This document shows, piece by piece, positions 1 to 6,030 of a DNA stretch of 6,611 nt (positions are counted from its first letter, which is position 1; each line of letters opens with the position of its first letter). This DNA is from Bacillota bacterium. GTDB lineage: Bacteria > Bacillota > Limnochordia > Limnochordales > ZCTH02-B6. Position numbers and translations under genes: made by a program. The notes beneath the pieces were generated by a model. The model saw only the letters and a program-made list of their open reading frames with translations, was not told where the DNA came from and did not search any database. The stretch covers positions 1 through 6,611 of the forward strand of contig QGSR01000108.1 in NCBI GenBank assembly GCA_003387805.1, read 5' to 3'.

Positions 1-383
1 ACGCGCATCGCGTCGGGCCGGCCGTGTTGCTTTGCCGGGCAGCCGGTTGGGCCGATGGCCTGGTCCGGAACGAACGACTCACGGGCGGGCCGGAACTCCT
101 GCTTCTGACCCGAAAACCGACCGCGGGTAATGAATCTTGCCCCACGAGCGGGTCGCACCATGTTCGGAGCGGGCCGTCGGGGCCGCGTCGGCCCCGACCG
201 GTGCCCTCCTAAGGCGGCCGTGCGTCGACACAGATCCTACCGATGCCCGCCTGCATCGGCCGGGCACCGACTTGGCCCAGGCCAGAGCTCGCCGGCGGCG
301 CCCGTGCGCTGCCGCAGCCCGTCCCGGAACCGGCCGGCGGCAGCCGGGCATCGCCACGGGCCCGGCGGCCACCCCCTCGCCGT
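1..383. other. Spacer without a supported gene
   Basis: Frames are open on both strands, as expected at this base composition. Their products are Arg/Pro/Ala-rich, match no family I know, and lack a convincing ribosome binding site with a start at the right distance. The minus-strand frame at 423-79 even begins inside the 16-bp repeats. Apart from the possible folded element at 176-269, I see no promoter, tRNA or terminator here. Confidence 0.6.
176..269. other. Candidate folded element downstream of pepF
   Basis: Three perfect complementary stems lie close together: 176-184 with 190-198 (9 bp, 5-nt loop), 199-206 with 262-269 (8 bp), and inside the latter 240-246 with 253-259 (7 bp, 6-nt loop). 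The first two stems abut with no gap and could stack coaxially. No T-run follows on either strand, so it does not look like a standard terminator. It may be a structured RNA or DNA element, or chance pairing in very GC-rich sequence. Confidence 0.3.
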
Positions 384-447
384 GTCGCCTACTCGGCCTG
401 TCGCCTACTCGGTCCATCGCCAACTCGGTCCGTCGCCTACTCGGCCT
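384..447. repeat. 16-bp tandem repeats over the pepF stop codon
   Basis: Four contiguous 16-bp units cover 384-399, 400-415, 416-431 and 432-447, with consensus GTCGCCTACTCGGYCY. The first and last are identical, the second differs by two bases and the third by a few more. The last unit encodes the final codons of PepF and its TAG (439-437). The other three repeat that sequence beyond the stop in shifted frames, so the repeat probably grew by slippage from the gene end. Confidence 0.88.
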
Positions 448-2248
448 CGACCAGCCGCTCCAGGCGCTCCACGTAGCCCTCCAGCACGGCGAAGGTTTCC
501 TCCACGGGCTGCGGCGAGGCCAGGTCCACGCCGGCCCGCTTCAGAATTTCCAGCGGATAGTCGGAGCCGCCGGCCTTCAAGAACTCGAGGTACGCCTCGG
601 CCGCGCCGGGTTCGCCGTCCAGCACCCGGCGGGCCAGCGCGTGCGCGCCCGAAATGCCCGTCGCATATTGATACACGTAGAAGTTCGAGTACAGGTGCGT
701 CGGAAACTGGGCCCACGTGATGCCGACCCGCTCGCGGTCCATCTCCACCTCGTCGCCGTAGCCTTCGGCAAACAAGTCGGCCAGCAGCCCGGTCATGATG
801 TCGGCGGTCAGCGGCTGGCCCTTCTCGGCCCGTTGGTGAATGGCCAGCTCGAACCGGGCCAGCGTCGGCATGATGAAGAAGTAGCGGTGGAAGTTGCCCA
901 TGGCCTCTTCGATGAGCGCGATCTGGAAGTCCCGGTCGGCGTTCTTCTCGAACAGATGCGCCCGCACCAGCGCCTGGTTGAAGTTGGAAGCCACTTCCGC
1001 CAAGAAGATGCCGTACCGCGAATAGATGCGCGGCTGGTGTTTGCGGGTGTAGTACGAGTGCATCGAGTGCCCCAGCTCGTGGGCCAGGGTGCTGAGGCTG
1101 CTCAAGTTGTCGGCGTAGTTCATCAAAATGAAAGGATGCGTGTCATACGAGCCGCCCGAGAACGCCCCCGCCCGCTTGCCCTTGTTCGGATAGCGGTCGA
1201 CCCAGCGCTCCTCCAGGCAGCCGCGCCGCAGCACCTCCACGTACTCGTCGCCCAGAGGCCGCATGCCCTCGGCGATCCACTCCACCGCCTGCTCGTAGGG
1301 AATCTCGGGCTCGCGGGCGGTCAGCGCCGCTCGCGCGTCGTACACGTAAAGCTTGTCGTAGCCCAGGGCGCGCCGCCGCACCCGCCAGTAGCGGTGCCAG
1401 ACGGGCAGGTGCTTGCGGTACGTCTCGATGAGGTTGTGGAACACTTCCACGGGAATGTGGCCGGCGCTCACGGCCGCCTCCAGCGCCGAGCCGTAGCGGC
1501 GGGCCCGGGCCATGAACACGTTCTGCTTGACGCCCGCGGCCAGCGCGTTGGCTAGGCCGTTTTTCAGCGCAATGTACGCGTCCGCGTAGTTTTCCCACGC
1601 GGTGCGGCGCAGCTCCCGGTCGGTGCTGGCCAAAAGCGACCCGATGGTCCCGTGGGCCACGACGTGCTCGTTGCCCTGGCTGTCCACCGCCGGCTTGAAC
1701 GTCAAGTCCGCGTCCGAAATGACGCCGTGAACGGAGGACGCCGTCCGGAACGGATCCTGCACCAGGCTCAGCAGCTCCTCCACTTCCGCCGAGCGGACGT
1801 GGGGCGCCTTCTTCGCCAGCCGGTCGAAGTAGTGCCGGTAGACGGCCAGGCGCGGCTCCTCATCGGCCCACTGCATCAGGCGGTCCGTGCCCACGGCCAA
1901 CAGCTCGGGCTCGGCGAAGGCCGCCGCCGCGCCGAACTGGGCCATCAGCGCCCGGCTGCGGTCGTTGATGGCCGCGGCCTGCTGGTCCGACGTGTCCACG
2001 GTAAAGCGCAGCATGGCGTAGGTGCTGATTTTCCCGATCAATCCGTACAACTCGTCGACCAGGTCAAACCAGTCGGCCAGCACCGCCGGGCCTTCGCCCA
2101 GCCGGCCCTTGAACCGGGCCAGCTCCGGCAGCTTGGCGGTGGCTTCTTCCACGGCCTTCTCCCACGCGGCGTCCGACTCGAACACGCTGGCCGTGTCCCA
2201 TGTGTGCTCGATGGGAACGTCTTTCCGCTCCGGCAACGCAGTCGACAA
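437..2248 (-). CDS. pepF: Oligoendopeptidase F (M3B zinc metallopeptidase)
   Basis: A 603-residue cytosolic zinc endopeptidase that cleaves short oligopeptides, matching the usual length of about 600 for PepF. The N-terminal helical part begins [23 protein letters not shown], a typical PepF opening. The catalytic motif HELGH is at 390-394 (His390 and His394 bind zinc, Glu391 is the general base). Glu418 in [13 protein letters not shown] supplies the third zinc ligand. Conserved flanking blocks are [18 protein letters not shown] (361-378), [15 protein letters not shown] (517-531), which carries the substrate-stabilising His/Tyr region of M3 peptidases, and [22 protein letters not shown] (554-575) near the end. 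The start is TTG at 2248, set by AGGGAGGG 8 nt upstream. The longer frame from 2503 translates the 28-bp repeats and is rejected. No frameshift or missing catalytic residue is seen. The stop codon lies inside a 16-bp tandem repeat. PepF enzymes take part in peptide turnover and sometimes in processing peptide signals or lantibiotic leaders; nothing nearby suggests such a specialised role. Confidence 0.97.
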   Translation of the reverse strand: MSTALPERKDVPIEHTWDTASVFESDAAWEKAVEEATAKLPELARFKGRLGEGPAVLADWFDLVDELYGLIGKISTYAMLRFTVDTSDQQAAAINDRSRALMAQFGAAAAFAEPELLAVGTDRLMQWADEEPRLAVYRHYFDRLAKKAPHVRSAEVEELLSLVQDPFRTASSVHGVISDADLTFKPAVDSQGNEHVVAHGTIGSLLASTDRELRRTAWENYADAYIALKNGLANALAAGVKQNVFMARARRYGSALEAAVSAGHIPVEVFHNLIETYRKHLPVWHRYWRVRRRALGYDKLYVYDARAALTAREPEIPYEQAVEWIAEGMRPLGDEYVEVLRRGCLEERWVDRYPNKGKRAGAFSGGSYDTHPFILMNYADNLSSLSTLAHELGHSMHSYYTRKHQPRIYSRYGIFLAEVASNFNQALVRAHLFEKNADRDFQIALIEEAMGNFHRYFFIMPTLARFELAIHQRAEKGQPLTADIMTGLLADLFAEGYGDEVEMDRERVGITWAQFPTHLYSNFYVYQYATGISGAHALARRVLDGEPGAAEAYLEFLKAGGSDYPLEILKRAGVDLASPQPVEETFAVLEGYVERLERLVEAE

Positions 2249-2255
2249 TGCAGCG

Positions 2256-2263
2256 CCCTCCCT
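2256..2263 (-). promoter_or_regulatory. Ribosome binding site fixing the TTG start of pepF
   Basis: AGGGAGGG on the minus strand (core GGAGG at 2261-2257) is 8 nt from a TTG at 2248-2246. This spacing is ideal, and no ATG or GTG near it gives a PepF-like N-terminus, so TTG is taken as the start. Confidence 0.75.
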
Positions 2264-2282
2264 GCGAAAAGTGATGGTTGTG

Positions 2283-2431
2283 CGGGCCGCAACGTGCGGG
2301 TCGCAACGTGCGGCCGGGAGTGTCCGGCCGGCAACGTGCAGCCGGCAGTGTCCGGCCGGCAACGTGCAGCCGGCAGTGTCCGGCCGGCAACGTGCAGCCG
2401 GCAGTGTCCGGCCGGCAACGTGCAGCCGGCT
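2283..2431. repeat. 28-bp tandem repeats upstream of pepF
   Basis: Four head-to-tail 28-bp units begin at 2320, 2348, 2376 and 2404. The first three are identical and the fourth differs only in its last base. Each unit holds GCCGGC-AACGTGCA-GCCGGC, a possible 6-bp hairpin with an 8-nt loop, next to the palindrome CCGGCCGG. At 2283-2319 two shorter degenerate copies share GCAACGTGC. The array sits in the 251-bp spacer between the oxidoreductase stop and the pepF start, ending about 20 bp before the pepF ribosome binding site region. Near identity of the units indicates recent expansion. Because 28 is not a multiple of three, the open frame through it (an 85-residue extension of PepF) is not considered real. 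Confidence 0.92.
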
Positions 2432-2499
2432 ATAGCCCACGGCGTTAAACGAAATCTTTCCGCGGCGAGGGCGGCGAATCCTTTCGGGCGCCGGGAAGC

Positions 2500-3657
2500 T
2501 CAATCGGTCTTCTCTTCAACGGTCACGCCGCGGCGGGCCAGCTCGTCCAGAAACTCGCCGGGCGGAATCAGGCCGGGCGCGTCGGGAGCCCAGACGCCGG
2601 GGCGATGCAGGCGGCCTTGGGCCAGCCACAGCGCGCCGACGGCCAGCGGCACCGACGTCAAGTCCCGCATGGGCGCTGTGGCCGCGTACTCCATCGCGGC
2701 CGGCCGGCCGTCCTTTTCGCCCGCAACCCGGACCAGCACGCCGGAGACGGCCGGGCGCCTGGGCCCGATGCGGCTTAGAACCGGCAGCAGCGGCACCAGC
2801 ACCCGGGCCAGCGCGGTGCGCAGCCCGTGGGTGCGGGCCAGGCCGAGACGACCCGTGATGACGCCGAGATGGTGCAGGAACGGCTCCACCAGTCCGCCTT
2901 TCAGTGCGACGGTGCGCACGCCCGGCAGCTGCTCCGGCAGCGTCAGGGGCTCGGGATGGCCCACGTGGCACACTTTCACCCGGCCCAGCGGCGGCGGAAA
3001 CGCCACGTATTCGGAGCCCGAGCCGGCCCGCACCCGGGTCGGCCGCCCGTCGGCGAAGGTGGCCACGTGGCCGTCGAAAATGTGGAGGGTGTGCAGGGCG
3101 ACGGCGTGGCCGCCGGACTCGGCGGCGCTGCCCGCCCAGGCGATGGTGACGTCGGTGGTCTTGTCCAGGCGGGCCGCCGCCTGCAGGGCCAGGACGTTGG
3201 TCAAGCCAGGGGTCCAGCCCAGCCCGGTGACGACGGTGACGCCCGCGGCTCGCGCCGCGTCGCCCTGCTGCAGCGCGGCGGCGAGGCCGTCCGCGTCGTC
3301 GCACAGGCTGACGTACGGCGTGCGGGCGGCGACGGCCGCCTTTACCATGAGCTCTTCAAAAATGTAAAACGGACCCAGCGCGCCCAGCGCCACGTCGTGC
3401 CGCCGCATGAGGCCGACGACGGCGTCATGGTCGTAGGCGTCGGCCGTTTCAACGGCGATGTCCGCGCGGGGGACGGAACCAGCACGGCGCCGGGCGCGCG
3501 CCTCCTCCTGGGCCGCCAGCGCCTGCTCTCGGGCCCGCTCCAGCGCGGCCCGCGTGCGCCCGACGATGGTGACCAGCTCCACGCCCGGCGTGATCGCCAG
3601 CTCCTCCGCGGCCCGGCGGCCCATGTCGCCGCCGCCCCCGAAGACCACGAACCGCAT
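2500..3657 (-). CDS. Saccharopine dehydrogenase-like NAD(P)-binding oxidoreductase
   Basis: A 385-residue cytosolic protein of the saccharopine dehydrogenase/saccharopine reductase NADP-binding family. The N-terminus [20 protein letters not shown] is a dinucleotide-binding Rossmann motif (Gly8, Gly10, Gly13), followed by the second strand [11 protein letters not shown]. Arg34 after it hints at NADP (inference). Family-like blocks follow: [35 protein letters not shown] (88-121), then [23 protein letters not shown] (139-161), which begins the substrate domain. The C-terminal part includes [20 protein letters not shown], typical of this group's ends. The length is usual for the single-domain bacterial members. 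No good Shine-Dalgarno precedes its ATG, which overlaps the cupin stop (TGATG), so expression probably depends on translational coupling. The family includes lysine-pathway enzymes, carboxynorspermidine dehydrogenases and many uncharacterised enzymes. I cannot name the substrate, and a lysine role should not be assumed. Pairing with a cupin suggests one two-step reaction. Confidence 0.88.
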   Translation of the reverse strand: MRFVVFGGGGDMGRRAAEELAITPGVELVTIVGRTRAALERAREQALAAQEEARARRRAGSVPRADIAVETADAYDHDAVVGLMRRHDVALGALGPFYIFEELMVKAAVAARTPYVSLCDDADGLAAALQQGDAARAAGVTVVTGLGWTPGLTNVLALQAAARLDKTTDVTIAWAGSAAESGGHAVALHTLHIFDGHVATFADGRPTRVRAGSGSEYVAFPPPLGRVKVCHVGHPEPLTLPEQLPGVRTVALKGGLVEPFLHHLGVITGRLGLARTHGLRTALARVLVPLLPVLSRIGPRRPAVSGVLVRVAGEKDGRPAAMEYAATAPMRDLTSVPLAVGALWLAQGRLHRPGVWAPDAPGLIPPGEFLDELARRGVTVEEKTD

Positions 3658-4148
3658 CAGGACTCGTACACCCGCATAACGGCCGCCGTGGCCGGGTTGC
3701 TGCGCAGCCGCTCCAGCTCCTCGGACGACACCGGCTGCGGCTTGTCCCGGTCGCCGTCGACGATGCAGAGGAAGCCGTACGGCTCGTCGCCGTCGTTGAC
3801 GAACTGGTGGGGCGTCATGGGCGGCACGTAAATGACGTCAAAAGGCCTGGTTTCGTACACGTCGTCGCCGACGATAACTTTGCCCTCGCCCCGAAGCGTC
3901 ATGACGACGTGAATGTGCTGGTGCTTCTCCAGCGAGGAGTGCCCGCCCGGGCCTACTTCGAAGTAGCGCAGCCGGAACGAGCACGGCTCACCGAATCGCC
4001 CGGCGATGACCTGGCGCGTGATGTCCCGCCACGCTTCGCCCGGACGCTCGCCCCGGTGCTGCTTGTATTCTTCCAGCTCGACCCCGTCCCAGCGGTAGTT
4101 TTCGGGATCGAAGCGCCGGAATGTCACCACGTTGTCGTTGTCAGGCAT
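3657..4148 (-). CDS. Small single-domain metal-binding cupin
   Basis: A 163-residue cupin, a double-stranded beta-barrel protein usually holding one transition metal; presumably cytosolic, as no signal peptide is seen. The barrel core is at about residues 55-132. Cupin motif 1 is GPGGHSSLEKHQHIH followed by LRGEGKVIVGDD, with His76, His78 and His80 as candidate ligands. Motif 2 is PPMTPHQFVN with His114. The Glu normally found a few residues after HxH is not at its usual place (Val/Met there), so the site may be all-histidine as in TM1459-type cupins, or use Glu74; this is inference. A C-terminal tail of about 30 residues follows the barrel. The start is set by a GGGAGG 9 nt upstream. The stop overlaps the next ATG as TGATG, so it is very likely co-translated with the oxidoreductase and may act on the same metabolite, as an isomerase, dioxygenase or binding protein. 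The exact reaction is unknown. Confidence 0.88.
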   Translation of the reverse strand: MPDNDNVVTFRRFDPENYRWDGVELEEYKQHRGERPGEAWRDITRQVIAGRFGEPCSFRLRYFEVGPGGHSSLEKHQHIHVVMTLRGEGKVIVGDDVYETRPFDVIYVPPMTPHQFVNDGDEPYGFLCIVDGDRDKPQPVSSEELERLRSNPATAAVMRVYES

Positions 4149-4157
4149 GGTCGCCCG

Positions 4158-4163
4158 CCTCCC
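4158..4163 (-). promoter_or_regulatory. Ribosome binding site of the cupin gene
   Basis: GGGAGG on the minus strand lies 9 nt before the ATG at 4148. It decides the start against the longer in-frame ATG at 4316, whose extra 56 residues are basic, low in family resemblance and would run across the proposed promoter. Confidence 0.7.
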
Positions 4164-4196
4164 GTCGGTGCCAATGCAACATCGTCTACAAACGTC

Positions 4197-4225
4197 ATTG
4201 TATAAAAACTCATCGCGGATGTCGC
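4197..4225 (-). promoter_or_regulatory. Candidate sigma-70/sigma-A promoter for the cupin-oxidoreductase pair
   Basis: On the minus strand, GCGACA (4225-4220; four of six matches to TTGACA) and TACAAT (4202-4197; five of six to TATAAT) are separated by exactly 17 bp. The site lies in a locally AT-rich stretch in otherwise GC-rich DNA. Transcription would start near 4190, giving an untranslated leader of about 40 nt before the cupin ATG. The nearest palindrome begins about 42 bp upstream of the -35 box. Confidence 0.5.
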
Positions 4226-4266
4226 CATGGATTTCGGTGGTGCGCGTTTTTTGACGCTGACGTCGC

Positions 4267-4322
4267 GGTCCAGTGGCCGGACCAATTTGCCGCCGGGTGA
4301 TAACCGGTCCAACCATCGGACC
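4267..4322. repeat. Two-palindrome module, left copy (inverted then direct site)
   Basis: The first site has loop GTGGC (inverted orientation). The second, 39 bp on, has an ACCAT loop close to the direct form. The first site and the bases after it, 4272-4289, are identical over 18 bp to 4816-4833 in the right-hand module, so the two modules are related copies lying on either side of the main array. It sits just upstream of the proposed cupin promoter. Confidence 0.75.
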
Positions 4323-4380
4323 ATCACGACGCGCATAAGTTCATAACTCGTTCCTGAAACAGATCAGAAGGCCCCGAACC

Positions 4381-4751
4381 GGTCCAATGGCCGGACCAAT
4401 GCGTGACATCCGGCAAACCGGTCCGGCCACCGGACCACTTGGCGGGCGCCTCGAGAATTGGTCCAGCCACTGGACCACTTTAGGGCGCCCTGGGAATTGG
4501 TCCAGCCACTGGACCACTTTGTGGTGCCCCGAGACCTGGTCCGGCCACCGGACCACTTGGCGAGCGCCTCGAGAATTGGTCCGGCCACTGGACCACTTTA
4601 GGGCGCCTCGGGAATTGGTCCAGCCACTGGACCACTGTGGGGTGCCTCGATAACTGGTCTGGCCGCTGGACCACGTGGGGGTGTCCCGAGAACAGGTCTA
4701 GCCACTAGACCCCTTTGAGGGTGCGCCGAGCGCTGGTACAGCCATTGGACC
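4381..4751. repeat. Main palindrome array: one inverted and nine direct sites
   Basis: The site at 4381 is in inverted orientation. The nine from 4420 to 4751 are all in direct orientation at steps of 40, 39, 39, 40, 39, 39, 39 and 40 bp. Perfect stems occur at 4420, 4460, 4499, 4538, 4617 and 4695. The copies at 4578 and 4656 keep pairing through G.T wobbles, and the copy at 4735 has one mismatch. Linkers carry a variable GGGCGCC/GGTGCC-like core. No start codon with a ribosome binding site opens a frame through it, and the 40-bp steps break any 13-codon peptide periodicity, so it is treated as non-coding. Confidence 0.85.
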
Positions 4752-4810
4752 TGTAGGTCGCCCTTCGGAGGAGAAACTGTTACAGAGTCGGATCTGTAGG
4801 GCCCGAGGGT

Positions 4811-4866
4811 GGTCTAGTGGCCGGACCAATTTGTGTGAAGGCGTCAAGTGGTCCAGCCATCGGACC
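4811..4866. repeat. Two-palindrome module, right copy (inverted then direct site)
   Basis: An inverted-orientation site (loop GTGGC) is followed 39 bp later by a direct-orientation site (loop GCCAT), the same order and spacing as at 4267-4322 and at 4381-4436. It lies 91 bp downstream of the zinc dehydrogenase stop codon, so on a minus-strand transcript it would be in that gene's 3' untranslated region. Confidence 0.75.
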
Positions 4867-4956
4867 GGTGGATGAAGGGCGAAAATCGCGATGGTCCCGC
4901 TTGCGGACGGATGCGCGGCGCTTCGTTCGGGCATCTCGCTGGGCGGCGGGCGCCGG

Positions 4957-6030
4957 TCAGTCCATGGTGACCACGACTTTCAGCGAGTTGTGCACGTCCC
5001 GGGCCGTCCTGTAGGCCGCTTCCGCCTGGTGCAGCGGGAAGCGGTGCGTAATGAGGACGTCGGCAGGAACGTGGCCGCTGACGACGTGCTCCAGCGCTTC
5101 CTTCATGTCGTCGGGTCCGGCGGAGTAGCTGGTGACGATGTTCACTTCACGGAAGAACAGCTCTTCCACCGGAAAGGGCACCGTTTCGCCCGGGGCGGCC
5201 GGGGCGAACAGCAGCAGCGTGCCGCCGCTGCGCACGTATTTGATGCCTTCCAGCATCGCCTTGGGGGATCCCGGCGTGACGACCACGAGGTCAAAGGCTT
5301 GTTCGGGAACGGCCGAGGTGAGGCGGGGTGCCGCCGGCGGCCGGCTGACGTCGTACACTTCGTCGGCCCAGTGCTCGCGTGCGAGAGCCAAGCGACGTGA
5401 CACCGCGTCGGATCCCGCCAGCCGTCCCGCACCCCGCCGGCGGAGCAGGAAGCCAAAGAGCTGGCCGATGAAGCCGAGGCCGATGACGAGGACGCGCATG
5501 CCCGGCGCAAAGCGAGCCCGCTTCAAGGCCTTGACGACGCAGGCCAGCGGTTCCACCAGCGTGCCCGCTTCGTACGACACGTGGGCGGGCAGGAGGTGGG
5601 TGTCGTGCCGCACGCTTTGCTGGGCCACCACGGCGTATTCGGCCATGCCGCCCGGAAGCAGCGCCTGCTCCCGCCAGACGGGGCAGTGGACGTAGTCGCC
5701 CCGCCGGCAGGCTTCGCATTCCATGCACGGCGCGTGGTGGTGGAGCACCACCCGGTCGCCGGGCCGGAAACGGGTGACGCCGTCGCCGACGGCCACCACG
5801 TCGCCTGCGGGCTCGTGGCCGAAGACGAAGGGTGCCTTCTGCGCCACGTACCAGTCCATGAGGTCGCTGCCGCAGATGCCGCACACCCGAATCCGCACCA
5901 GCAGTTCGCCGGGGCCGGGCCGAGGCACGTCCATCTGTTCGAGCACCAGATCGTTGGGGCCGCGCAGCACCGCGGCGAGCATCGTCGCCGGCACGGCCAG
6001 CAAACCTTTCGGTGAAGAGCGGTCGGTCAT
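4957..6030 (-). CDS. Zinc-dependent medium-chain dehydrogenase (threonine/sorbitol dehydrogenase-like)
   Basis: A 357-residue NAD(P)-dependent alcohol/polyol dehydrogenase of the zinc-containing MDR superfamily, presumably cytosolic. The GroES-like domain carries the expected catalytic zinc ligands: Cys53 in GICGSD, His72-Glu73 in GHEPAGDVVAVG, and Glu160 in LVEPLACVVKA. A structural zinc lobe is intact with Cys102, Cys105, Cys108 and Cys116 (C-x2-C-x2-C-x7-C). The Rossmann motif GLGFIG is at 184-189, and Asp208 near the end of the second strand favours NAD over NADP. The length is normal for the family, with about 16 extra N-terminal residues before MLAAVLRGPND. The ATG at 6030 is preferred because it overlaps the upstream dehydrogenase stop as ATGA and has a GGAGG 10 nt before it. 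The two dehydrogenases are therefore probably co-translated and may catalyse successive or alternative steps of one catabolic route. Substrate cannot be read from sequence; L-threonine, L-iditol/sorbitol and galactitol-phosphate dehydrogenases share these motifs. The gene ends 90 bp before the palindrome array, with no clear intrinsic terminator between. Confidence 0.95.
   Translation of the reverse strand: MTDRSSPKGLLAVPATMLAAVLRGPNDLVLEQMDVPRPGPGELLVRIRVCGICGSDLMDWYVAQKAPFVFGHEPAGDVVAVGDGVTRFRPGDRVVLHHHAPCMECEACRRGDYVHCPVWREQALLPGGMAEYAVVAQQSVRHDTHLLPAHVSYEAGTLVEPLACVVKALKRARFAPGMRVLVIGLGFIGQLFGFLLRRRGAGRLAGSDAVSRRLALAREHWADEVYDVSRPPAAPRLTSAVPEQAFDLVVVTPGSPKAMLEGIKYVRSGGTLLLFAPAAPGETVPFPVEELFFREVNIVTSYSAGPDDMKEALEHVVSGHVPADVLITHRFPLHQAEAAYRTARDVHNSLKVVVTMD

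Larger units (their letters stand above)
4267..4866. repeat. Phased array of 14 short palindromes, 39-40 bp period (whole region)
   Basis: Fourteen copies of a 17-bp imperfect palindrome, GGTCC-N7-GGACC, were located by eye. First bases: 4267, 4306, 4381, 4420, 4460, 4499, 4538, 4578, 4617, 4656, 4695, 4735, 4811 and 4850. Spacing is 39 or 40 bp everywhere except two gaps of 75 and 76 bp, about two periods each. The consensus hairpin has a 6-bp stem, often 7 with a closing T-A, and a 5-nt loop GCCAC (GTGGC when inverted). Linkers are less conserved but share a GGGCGCC-like block and GAGAATTGG before the next site. The array fills most of the 808-bp spacer between the zinc dehydrogenase and the cupin gene. 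It resembles REP/BIME-type intergenic palindromes or a multi-site operator in architecture, but I do not recognise the family. It is not a CRISPR array, because the repeats are too short, are themselves palindromic, and the linkers are related to each other. Confidence 0.9.

Noticed and set aside
2283..2431. CRISPR array
   Set aside because: The 28-bp length is in the CRISPR range, but the units are contiguous with no unique spacers and no cas gene is present.
137..3831. Long plus-strand frames (for example 137-1555 and 1652-3367)
   Set aside because: They lie antisense to pepF and the oxidoreductase, both of which have intact catalytic or binding motifs. Their products are Arg/Gly/His-rich and resemble no family, as is typical of high-GC shadow frames.
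4211..4252. Plus-strand intrinsic terminator ending in the T-run at 4247-4252
   Set aside because: Only a weak, mismatched stem precedes the T-run, and there is no plus-strand gene upstream to terminate.
4149..4316. Longer cupin start at ATG 4316
   Set aside because: The added residues show no cupin similarity and cross the proposed promoter. The ATG at 4148 has a well-spaced GGGAGG.
4341..4674. Repetitive peptides on both strands of the palindrome array (plus-strand WSSHWTT-like, minus-strand VQWLDQF-like)
   Set aside because: They arise because 39 is a multiple of three. The occasional 40-bp steps break the peptide frame while the palindromes persist, there is no ribosome binding site, and the paired arm changes fit dyad or hairpin selection instead of protein.
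4267..4866. CRISPR array or plasmid iterons
   Set aside because: The repeats are 17-bp palindromes with mutually related linkers, unlike CRISPR. No replication initiator gene, DnaA box or partition gene is nearby to support an origin.
4698..4934. Minus-strand small open frame between the zinc dehydrogenase and the array
   Set aside because: It runs through three palindromes, matches no family, and has no convincing start signal.
4867..4956. Intrinsic terminator just after the zinc dehydrogenase
   Set aside because: A short CCGC/GCGG stem and ATCGCGATTTT occur on the minus strand, but the stem is weak and the T-run is only four bases and not directly attached to it.
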